Positions 7,280-13,532 of a DNA stretch of 18,829 nucleotides are shown here, one piece after another. The DNA comes from Eubacteriales bacterium (GTDB taxonomy: Bacteria; Bacillota; Clostridia; Peptostreptococcales; Anaerovoracaceae). Position 1 is the stretch's first letter. Each line of letters opens with the position of its first letter. The stretch covers positions 1-18,829 of the forward strand of contig JAQXNW010000120.1 in assembly GCA_029098205.1 (NCBI GenBank). Direction: 5' to 3'. The position numbers and the translations under genes were made by a program. The notes beneath the pieces were generated by a model. That model made no database searches and was not told where the DNA came from. It was given only the letters and a program-made list of their open reading frames with translations.

Positions 7280-8393
7280 AATAGTTTTCGTAAAAATCTT
7301 TTTTATATTCCGTGAATCGATCTTCTTCGATCGCCTGCCGCATTCCTGCCATCATATGGATCAGGAAATGAAGGTTGTGTTCACTCAGAAGCATGGCTGC
7401 CATCATCTCGCCGGCCTTGAACTGATGGCGAATGTATGCCCTGGAGAAATGACGGCATGTATAGCAGCTGCAGGAATCATCCAGAGGACGGAAATCTTCT
7501 TCGAATTTTTTGTTCTTTATATTGATTCTGCCGTGAGAGGTCATCGCGAGTCCATGCCGTGCAATTCGCGTCGGTTCCACGCAGTCAAACATATCGATGC
7601 CGCGTTCTGCGCCTTCAAACAGGTAGTCGGGGGTGCCGACGCCCATCAGGTAACGGGGTTTTTCTTCCGGAAGAAGATAAGCGGAACGATCCAGAATATC
7701 CAGCATCAGTTCTTTCGGCTCGCCAACGCTGAGTCCGCCGATCGAATATCCCTGAAGATCAATATCAACGATCCGCTCTGCGCTTTCTTTTCGAAGATCC
7801 GGATACATGCCTCCCTGCATAATCCCGAAAAGAGCCTGCTGTTCGGGATTTTTATGAGATTTTTCACAGCGGATGAGCCAGCGGCAGGTTCTCCGCATAG
7901 ATTCTTCGATATAAGACCGGTCCGCGGGATAGGGCGCGCATTCATCGAACGCCATCATGATATCGGATCCAAGTGCGTTTTGGATTTCAATCGCTTTCTC
8001 AGGAGAAAGAAATTGCCGGGACCCATCGATATGGCTTCGAAAAGCTACCCCTTCTTCTGTGATCTTTCTGAGTTTCCCTAATGAGAAAACCTGAAAGCCT
8101 CCGCTGTCTGTAAGAATCGCCCGATTCCAGTTCATGTATTTATGAAGTCCACCGGCTTTACGGATTATCTCATGACCCGGTCTTAGAAAAAGATGGTATG
8201 TGTTCGATAGAATGATCTCAGCGCCCATGTCCGCGACTTGCTCCGGGCGCATCGCCTTCACCGCTGCCTGGGTGCCGACCGGCATAAAAACAGGGGTTTG
8301 GATGTCTCCATGCGGCGTATGAACAACGCCTCTTCGGGCTCCGGTTTTCGAATCATTGTGTATTAGTTCATAAGTTACCGCTAGTTTTGCCAT
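7260..8393 (-). CDS. tgt: tRNA-guanine transglycosylase (377 aa)
   Basis: Tgt exchanges guanine-34 of GUN-anticodon tRNAs (Asp, Asn, His, Tyr) for the queuosine precursor preQ1. The protein has the normal length and all key blocks: HTPHGDIQTPVFMPVGTQ near the start, ILSNTYHLFLRPG, the substrate loop LTDSGGFQVFSL (D96), GIMQGG, the nucleophile region GIDMFDCVEPTRIARHG (residues 265-281), and the zinc ligands C308-x-C310-x2-C313 with H339. ATG 8391-8393 is preceded by AAGGGAG, five bases away. It is first in a two-gene operon with rlmD, so the unit is devoted to RNA modification. No preQ1 riboswitch is evident in the 100-base leader. Confidence 0.97.
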   Translation of the reverse strand: MAKLAVTYELIHNDSKTGARRGVVHTPHGDIQTPVFMPVGTQAAVKAMRPEQVADMGAEIILSNTYHLFLRPGHEIIRKAGGLHKYMNWNRAILTDSGGFQVFSLGKLRKITEEGVAFRSHIDGSRQFLSPEKAIEIQNALGSDIMMAFDECAPYPADRSYIEESMRRTCRWLIRCEKSHKNPEQQALFGIMQGGMYPDLRKESAERIVDIDLQGYSIGGLSVGEPKELMLDILDRSAYLLPEEKPRYLMGVGTPDYLFEGAERGIDMFDCVEPTRIARHGLAMTSHGRINIKNKKFEEDFRPLDDSCSCYTCRHFSRAYIRHQFKAGEMMAAMLLSEHNLHFLIHMMAGMRQAIEEDRFTEYKKDFYENYYGDPEY

Positions 8394-8495
8394 AAATTCT
8401 CCCTTTGTGAAAAGTATTTCGGATAAACAGTGATGTGAACCCGAAGCTGCGGAACCTTCCGCTGATTTTAATATCTTTTAGTATATAACCATTAT

Positions 8496-8504
8496 ATTAT
8501 AGCA
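8496..8504 (-). promoter_or_regulatory. Extended -10 promoter for tgt-rlmD
   Basis: Read on the - strand the sequence is TGCTATAAT, a perfect extended -10 element, with no clear -35 box. The predicted leader to the tgt start is about 95 bases and contains a small GC-rich inverted repeat (8449-8462). Confidence 0.5.
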
Positions 8505-8542
8505 AAGAATGTGAAGCGGGTCATGATTCATATGCGTATTCA

Positions 8543-8551
8543 TGGTATGAT
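8543..8551 (+). promoter_or_regulatory. Extended -10 promoter for the NSS symporter
   Basis: TGGTATGAT fits an extended -10 element. It lies about 30 bases upstream of the ATG and diverges from the tgt promoter. No good -35 box is visible. Confidence 0.4.
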
Positions 8552-8581
8552 AAATATCAAGAGTTGAATTTAGGAGGGAAT

Positions 8582-9937
8582 ATGGAAAGAGAACGTTTTG
8601 GATCCAGGCTTGGATTTGTTCTTGTCAGCGCTGGATGCGCGATCGGTGTGGGAAATGTCTGGAGATTTCCGTATGTTGCCGGGCAGAATGGGGGAGGTGT
8701 TTTTGTCTTTTTTTATATTTTGTCGCTGATCTTTTTCGGAATTCCGATTCTATCCATGGAGCTTGCCATCGGCAGGGGCACCGGAAAAAGCCTGGTGAAG
8801 GCGTACTATGCCATTGAAAAACCAGGGCAGAAATGGCATATCCACGGATGGGTCGGATTTTTCGGCTGTTTCCTGCTGATGATGTATTATACAACCGTAG
8901 CAGGTTGGATCTTATATTATTTTTTCCGCTTTCTTATGGGCGGATTTACAAAAGGCATGAGCGGAAAAGATGTTGAAGCTGTATTTACAAACCTTTTGTT
9001 GAATCCCGGATCGATGATGCTTTGGATGGGCATTACGGTTTTTCTCGGGTTTGGAATCATCAGCTTCGGCCTTCAGAATGGACTGGAACGGTCGACAAAA
9101 TGGATGATGACGTTATTGTTTCTTCTGATCATTCTTCTGGCGGTGCGCGGGCTGCTTCTGCCTGGGGCGAAAGAGGGGCTTCGGTTTTATTTATATCCGG
9201 ATTTCGCGAAAGCGAGAAAAATCGGAATCTGGAAAGTAATCACAGCCGCGATGAGCCAGTCTTTTTTTACACTTGGACTTGGCGTTGGATCCATGGAGAT
9301 CTTCGGGAGCTATATGGATCGAAAACATACTTTGATCTCTGAATCGGTTATGATTACCGCTTTGGATACAGTGGTCGCGGTTCTGGCGGGGCTTGTGATT
9401 TTCCCTGCCTGCTATTCCTATGGAGTGAAACCGGCTTCAGGGCCGCCGCTTCTTTTTATGACGCTCCCAAATGTATTTCTCGGAATGAAAGGCGGAAGAA
9501 TCTGGGGATCTCTTTTCTTCCTGTTTATGACATTCGCGAGCTTTTCTACCGTTATGGCGGTATTTGAGAATTTAATCGCAAATTCGATGGATTTGTTTGG
9601 ATGGACGAGAAAGAAGGCGGCCGGACTGGGGGCGATTATAATGTTCTTTGCAAGTCTGCCCTGTCTCCTTGGGTACAATGTGTGGAGCGGCATTTCTGTT
9701 TCCGGGAAAAATATTCTGGATCTTGAAGATTTCCTGCTCAGCAATATCCTTCTTCCGGTCGGAACGCTTACGATTGTACTCTTCTGCGTAACAAAGGCAG
9801 GGTGGGGATTTGAAAATTATTTGTCGAACGTTAATGAAGGAAATGGAATCAAGCTGTCCCGAAATATGCGTCATTACCTCGGAATATGCATTCCTCTTAT
9901 GATCATAATAATATTTGTTCAGGGGTTGATCGGATAA
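8582..9937 (+). CDS. Sodium:neurotransmitter symporter (NSS/SNF) family transporter (451 aa)
   Basis: ATG 8582 follows AGGAGG (8572-8577). The upstream in-frame TTG 8564 is unlikely because that ribosome binding site would then lie inside the gene. The first helix carries the family signature VSAGCAIGVGNVWRFPYVAG, then QNGGG. This unwound helix holds the Na+ and substrate sites in LeuT-fold transporters. The LSMELAIGRGTGKS loop and about 11-12 hydrophobic segments follow, ending in IPLMIIIIFVQG. The protein should sit in the cytoplasmic membrane and import an amino acid or related amine using the Na+ gradient. The substrate cannot be read from the sequence. It is monocistronic, divergent from tgt and convergent with the next gene. 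The 77-base gap after it (9938-10014) shows no clear terminator. Confidence 0.93.
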   Translation: MERERFGSRLGFVLVSAGCAIGVGNVWRFPYVAGQNGGGVFVFFYILSLIFFGIPILSMELAIGRGTGKSLVKAYYAIEKPGQKWHIHGWVGFFGCFLLMMYYTTVAGWILYYFFRFLMGGFTKGMSGKDVEAVFTNLLLNPGSMMLWMGITVFLGFGIISFGLQNGLERSTKWMMTLLFLLIILLAVRGLLLPGAKEGLRFYLYPDFAKARKIGIWKVITAAMSQSFFTLGLGVGSMEIFGSYMDRKHTLISESVMITALDTVVAVLAGLVIFPACYSYGVKPASGPPLLFMTLPNVFLGMKGGRIWGSLFFLFMTFASFSTVMAVFENLIANSMDLFGWTRKKAAGLGAIIMFFASLPCLLGYNVWSGISVSGKNILDLEDFLLSNILLPVGTLTIVLFCVTKAGWGFENYLSNVNEGNGIKLSRNMRHYLGICIPLMIIIIFVQGLIG

Positions 9938-10014
9938 ATCGGACGATTCATCTTTCTTTTTTCCCAATTCTGAAAATGGATGGTTAGGGCTTTTAAGTAG
10001 GGCGGGAAGCGGAT

Positions 10015-10593
10015 TCACACCATCAGAGAGATGGCGAAGATAAAACTAGCAGCACCGTCCGCCGCAAGCGGAGCTGCCGCCCAGTAATATGCTTTCAGAG
10101 GTTCCATTTTATAATAAAGAACATAAAGAATGAGATTGAAGAAAAGCGCAGCGAGAATCAGAAACAGCAGAAAGATACTCTTGTTTTTCCCTGAAAAGCC
10201 GCACCCGAGAAGGCGGCTCAGCGTTTGAAGTTCCAGGATCGTCCAACCGATGATTAAAAACAGCTCCGTTGTAAGCGGTCTGTGAGCAATAAAATATGTG
10301 AGAATGCCGAAAATCAGATATCCGAAAATCCCGATCGAAAGAAGAACAGGACCCGAAACAGGGGCGCTGCTGGCATTCGGCGTCAGTTTGATCCCATGAA
10401 CAAGAGAAATGACCCCGAGAATTCCGAAAAGCGTTGTGAATAAAAGAAGAATGCCAGAAGCCCCCTCTGTCCAGCGGTGCACGGTATTCGGACGGAAAAC
10501 CCTGAGCCACCAGGGAATATAGATGGCGCAGCAGGCAGTGATAAAAATTTCACCGTAAAAGATAAACTTTATATACGGAAGTGCGGATTTCAT
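10015..10593 (-). CDS. Hypothetical polytopic membrane protein (192 aa)
   Basis: I do not recognise the family. ATG 10591-10593 is preferred: AAAGGAG lies six to seven bases upstream, while the earlier in-frame ATG (10609-10611) has no ribosome binding site. The protein is strongly hydrophobic with about six predicted membrane segments (near IKFIFYGEIFITACCAIYIP, ILLLFTTLFGILGVISLV, VLLSIGIFGYLIFGILTYFI, ELFLIIGWTILEL, IFLLFLILAALFFNLILYVL and the C-terminal AADGAASFIFAISL). It lacks charged catalytic clusters, so it may be a small integral membrane protein with no enzymatic domain. It is alone on the - strand between convergent and divergent neighbours. Confidence 0.7.
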   Translation of the reverse strand: MKSALPYIKFIFYGEIFITACCAIYIPWWLRVFRPNTVHRWTEGASGILLLFTTLFGILGVISLVHGIKLTPNASSAPVSGPVLLSIGIFGYLIFGILTYFIAHRPLTTELFLIIGWTILELQTLSRLLGCGFSGKNKSIFLLFLILAALFFNLILYVLYYKMEPLKAYYWAAAPLAADGAASFIFAISLMV

Positions 10594-10633
10594 ATACTTC
10601 TCCTTTATCATCGTGAGTATTATTTCCCTCTTC

Positions 10634-10642
10634 AGTATAGCA
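10634..10642 (-). promoter_or_regulatory. Extended -10 promoter for the membrane protein
   Basis: On the - strand the bases read TGCTATACT, a good extended -10, about 40 bases upstream of the preferred ATG. No convincing -35 box is present. Confidence 0.45.
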
Positions 10643-10728
10643 TGATGTAAAAATAATGCGACATGATCCTCATGCGTTGAATCCTTACCATGAAAAAAGA
10701 TTCTGAAATATCGGGTTGGCAGGATGCG

Positions 10729-10801
10729 TTAGATATATTAAACTTTGATTTGCGGTGATAAACCGCCTTTATTTTTTCACTAATGATTAGATATATCTAA
10801 T
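10729..10801 (+). promoter_or_regulatory. Palindromic operator candidate and a related half-copy upstream of flavodoxin
   Basis: ATTAGATATATCTAAT (10786-10801) is a perfect 16-bp palindrome ending 28 bases before the flavodoxin ATG. A related sequence, TTAGATATATTAAA (10729-10742), lies 58 bases upstream and shares the first ten bases. A dyad of this size next to a start is typical of a dimeric regulator's binding site. The TTAG...CTAA arms recall DtxR/IdeR-family boxes, which would suit iron control of flavodoxin, but the central bases differ and the identity of the regulator is a guess. No clean -35/-10 pair can be fixed here. Confidence 0.55.
10752..10778 (+). terminator. Small hairpin plus T-tract in the flavodoxin upstream region
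   Basis: GCGGT (10752-10756) pairs with ACCGC (10762-10766) around loop GATAA, followed by CTTTATTTTTTC. This has the form of a weak intrinsic terminator on the + strand. It lies between the two TTAGATATAT copies. It could block read-through into the flavodoxin gene or act as an attenuator if transcription starts further upstream. Confidence 0.4.
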
Positions 10802-10829
10802 TGTAATTCATTTTTCAGGAGGAATTAAA

Positions 10830-11249
10830 ATGAAAACAGCAGTCGTATATTGGAGCGGAACCGGAAATACTGAACAGATGGCGAAGGCGGTTGCAGAAGG
10901 TGCAAAAAATGCGGGAGCGGATGTAGCGGTGATTCAGGCGAAGGATTTTACAAAAGATCAGGTTGCGGATTATGACAGTATCGCATTCGGCTGCCCGGCT
11001 ATGGGAGCGGAAGTTCTGGAAGAGGAAGAATTTGATCCGATGTTCACTTCCGTTGAAAGCTCTCTTTCATCCAAGAAAGTGGCTCTTTTCGGTTCTTACG
11101 GCTGGGGCGGCGGAGAATGGATGAGCTCTTGGGAAGAGCGCTGCGATGAAGACGGGATCAGCCTGGCTGCGGACAGTGTGATCTGCAACGACGCACCGGA
11201 TGATGATGCAATTGAAAAGTGCAAGGAACTTGGAGCCGCGCTCGCGTAG
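10830..11249 (+). CDS. Short-chain flavodoxin (139 aa)
   Basis: This is an FMN-binding electron carrier of the cytoplasm that can replace ferredoxin when iron is scarce. The phosphate loop is SGTGNTEQMA (residues 9-18), and the two isoalloxazine loops are FGCPAMG (53-59) and FGSYGWGGGEW (87-97). The protein is of normal short-chain length and acidic. ATG 10830 follows AGGAGG (10817-10822) at ideal spacing. It is followed 94 bases later by a DUF3793 gene on the same strand with no terminator between them, so they are probably one transcript. Genes of these two families often occur together in Clostridia. The upstream palindrome suggests dedicated regulation. Confidence 0.94.
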   Translation: MKTAVVYWSGTGNTEQMAKAVAEGAKNAGADVAVIQAKDFTKDQVADYDSIAFGCPAMGAEVLEEEEFDPMFTSVESSLSSKKVALFGSYGWGGGEWMSSWEERCDEDGISLAADSVICNDAPDDDAIEKCKELGAALA

Positions 11250-11343
11250 TTTGATGTAAGCAGGATTCTGTCAGGATCCTCGGGGTCATGGTGTGAAAAT
11301 ATAGTCCATTCCTTGAATATTCTGCCCTTGAAGGAGGATGAGT

Positions 11344-11964
11344 ATGTCGGACGAAACACTTATACTTCACTGTTCGCCTGTATTGGCGGGACTGAAAACA
11401 GCGAATTTTTTTTCGGAGCGCGTCTCCTGCCGGAGAAAATTTTTGTCTGAATTATCCCATTTTAATAAAATCCTGACTAAAAAAATGGTACGGGCGCTTC
11501 CGATTAAATTCTGCGGGGACTGGGCACTGGTATATGTTTACCGGCCGGAATCGCTTCGAAAAGATCTTTCGGATCTAAGGAGTCAGAGTCTGCTCAAAAG
11601 CTTGGGCTATGATCTGAATGCTTTCTCCATGCAGGTAAGTTTGCCCGAGAGAAAAAATCCGGAAATCGTGCTTCTTCGCGAACTCAGCCTGAGGCTGAAA
11701 AACAGCCATGAATTTCCGCATGAAATCGGTCTGTTTTTAGGATATCCGCCGGAAGACGTAAAAGGATTTATTGAAAACGGCGGACAGAACTGCAAATGCT
11801 GCGGGTATTGGAAAGTATACGGGGATGCCGCACAGGCGGAAGAAAAATTCCGCAGTTACCGAAGCTGCACGTATACGTATCTCCATCTGTTCCATATCGG
11901 AATGCCGCTGGAAGAACTTTTGAACTCTACTGTAAAATCAAACGGAAGTCTTATTGCTTCATGA
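11344..11964 (+). CDS. DUF3793 family protein (206 aa)
   Basis: ATG 11344 is preferred over ATG 11338 because AAGGAGG (11331-11337) is six bases from the former and abuts the latter. The C-terminal half has the family signature FPHEIGLFLGYPPEDVKGF followed by the Cys-rich block CKCCGYWKVYGD, then a YRSCTYTYLHLF segment. Function is unknown. The clustered cysteines could bind a metal or be redox active. Location behind a flavodoxin gene, with feoAB about 1.5 kb away, makes a role in iron or redox physiology plausible but unproven. It is the last gene of its transcript, which ends at the terminator at 12039-12083. Confidence 0.87.
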   Translation: MSDETLILHCSPVLAGLKTANFFSERVSCRRKFLSELSHFNKILTKKMVRALPIKFCGDWALVYVYRPESLRKDLSDLRSQSLLKSLGYDLNAFSMQVSLPERKNPEIVLLRELSLRLKNSHEFPHEIGLFLGYPPEDVKGFIENGGQNCKCCGYWKVYGDAAQAEEKFRSYRSCTYTYLHLFHIGMPLEELLNSTVKSNGSLIAS

Positions 11965-11988
11965 ATCCGATTACCAGATCTCGGATTC
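11963..11988 (+). repeat. Perfect 8-bp inverted repeat at the DUF3793 stop codon
   Basis: GAATCCGA (11963-11970) and TCGGATTC (11981-11988) flank a 10-base loop and begin inside the TGA stop. No T-tract follows, so it is not a terminator. It may stabilise the 3' end of the mRNA. Confidence 0.5.
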
Positions 11989-12038
11989 AGGTGGACAGCA
12001 AATGTACAGCAGAAGAATTTTCTGATATGAGAATGCAG

Positions 12039-12083
12039 AACCCTCATAGGCGCTTTAATAATAAGGTGGCCATGAGGGTTTTT
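12039..12083 (+). terminator. Rho-independent terminator of the flavodoxin-DUF3793 unit
   Basis: AACCCTCAT (12039-12047) pairs perfectly with ATGAGGGTT (12072-12080) and is followed by a T-tract to 12083. The 24-base apical region can pair partly (GGC near 12049-12051 with GCC/GGCC near 12068). The AT-rich 216 bases from here to 12299 show no gene. They must hold the glycosyltransferase promoter, but I could not fix one. Confidence 0.8.
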
Positions 12084-12299
12084 ATGTGAAGGAATGCGAT
12101 TTCAGCCTGAGGAAGTATTCTATTGCCGGATACCGGAATTTTTGCGAGTTCGGAATATAATTAAATAATTTTATGAAAAATCTTTATCTATTTTGAACGT
12201 TTTTCAGGTTTTGTAGAAGCAATTAAAAAATGAGCGTGATAAAATTTACTTGTATATATATTCTCATGTATAAGTAACAGCAGAGCGGAGAGAAAGAAT

Positions 12300-13514
12300 A
12301 TGGAAGAGAAAAATATAGCAATCGGTTTTGTCACTGGGCGGAAGAGTTTTCGAAATGTTTTGAAAACCTATGCTTATCATTGGAAAGGATTAATCCATGA
12401 ATATCCGCTTCGGGTTCATCTTATCGCGGCCTATGATTTGAATTATCAGCATACGAATATTTCGGACTATGTACATATCCAGAAAGACGTGCGGGATATT
12501 TTTCAATCCGTTACGTTTCTTGGTCCGAATGATATAGAGCAGATGAAAAAGAATACGGCGGCTCAATTAACCAGAAGCGAAGCGGATCTGCTGTTTGAAA
12601 ATGGGTATGCCGGAAAAAGAAATGCGGTGCTTTACAAGGCGATTCAAAATCATATGGACGCGCTCGTATTTCTGGATGACGATGAATATCCTCTGGCTGT
12701 GACAAATCGGCATGGAACGGCTCTCTGGAGCGGTCAGAATGTCTTTGTCGAACATTTGAAAAACCTGGAGACGAACGACATCACAAACGGATATCACTGC
12801 GGATACATTTCGCCGATTCCGATTATTCCTTACAGTGATGATTTCACGAAGGAGGATTTTCGTGTTTTCATCAATTCGTTGCAGAACGATGCGCTTCACT
12901 GGGAGACGATCCGAAAACTGAACCGGACGGGTGGGGTGACGTATGCGGAGATAAATGTGCTGCGAAATCCGAAGGTATTCGGTCTTGCAGAAAACAAATC
13001 GGATAAACTCCCTATTACAGGTTCCAATTTAGGGATAAATCTTACAAACCCTTTGCGTACGGTTCCGTTTTTTAACCCGAAGGGCGCTCGGGGAGAAGAT
13101 ATGTTTTTCGGGTTTGCGCTTAAAGGTAAAAATGTTGTTCGAATTCCCGCATATACATTCCATGATGGTTTTCAAATGTATCCATGGCTCCTGAATGGTG
13201 TGCTTCCGATTCATCTCAAAGAAATTCATTTGTCGGATCCAGGAGTCGGCGAACGGTTTTATAAGGCCTGCATCGGCTGGTTCCGATACAAGCCGTTATA
13301 CTTGTTACTGACAGATTCTTCTCATTATCAGGAAGAAGCAGAAAAAATCCGAACGATACTTGGTCATCTGACTCCGAAAATGGAAAACTATTTCCATCTT
13401 CCATTCACGCAGCTTGTTCGTGAATTTACAAGATATTCGCATCGAGTGGAAAAAGACGCGGAACGATACGAAGAAACCCAGGAAGTTTGGCAGAAATTAA
13501 TGCAGATCGGCTGA
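12300..13514 (+). CDS. Predicted GT-A-fold glycosyltransferase-like protein (404 aa)
   Basis: ATG 12300 follows GGAG (12287-12290). The features fit a nucleotide-sugar transferase with a GT-A fold. The N-terminal strand is IAIGFVTGRKSFRNVL. GKRNAVLYKAI (105-115) is like the segment before the metal site in these enzymes. LVFLDDDEYP (122-131) contains the acidic DxD-type metal-binding motif. GARGEDMFFGF (262-272) followed by H288 (YTFHDG) resembles the acceptor/catalytic GED...H pattern. There is no signal peptide and no membrane segment, so it is likely cytosolic. I cannot name the sugar, acceptor or family. It stands alone, convergent with feoAB, with no other polysaccharide gene in view, so its pathway is unclear. 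Function is predicted from motifs only. Confidence 0.66.
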   Translation: MEEKNIAIGFVTGRKSFRNVLKTYAYHWKGLIHEYPLRVHLIAAYDLNYQHTNISDYVHIQKDVRDIFQSVTFLGPNDIEQMKKNTAAQLTRSEADLLFENGYAGKRNAVLYKAIQNHMDALVFLDDDEYPLAVTNRHGTALWSGQNVFVEHLKNLETNDITNGYHCGYISPIPIIPYSDDFTKEDFRVFINSLQNDALHWETIRKLNRTGGVTYAEINVLRNPKVFGLAENKSDKLPITGSNLGINLTNPLRTVPFFNPKGARGEDMFFGFALKGKNVVRIPAYTFHDGFQMYPWLLNGVLPIHLKEIHLSDPGVGERFYKACIGWFRYKPLYLLLTDSSHYQEEAEKIRTILGHLTPKMENYFHLPFTQLVREFTRYSHRVEKDAERYEETQEVWQKLMQIG

Positions 13515-13532
13515 AACAGGTTGCAGTGCAGG

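Noticed and set aside
7356..8081. Long + strand frame (241 codons) inside tgt
   Set aside because: It lies wholly antisense to a highly conserved gene, has no recognisable domain and no ribosome binding site, and its composition is what reverse-complemented tgt codons produce.
8394..8490. PreQ1 riboswitch upstream of tgt
   Set aside because: The 100-base leader lacks the short preQ1-I stem with A-rich tail. Only a GCGGAA/TTCCGC inverted repeat is present.
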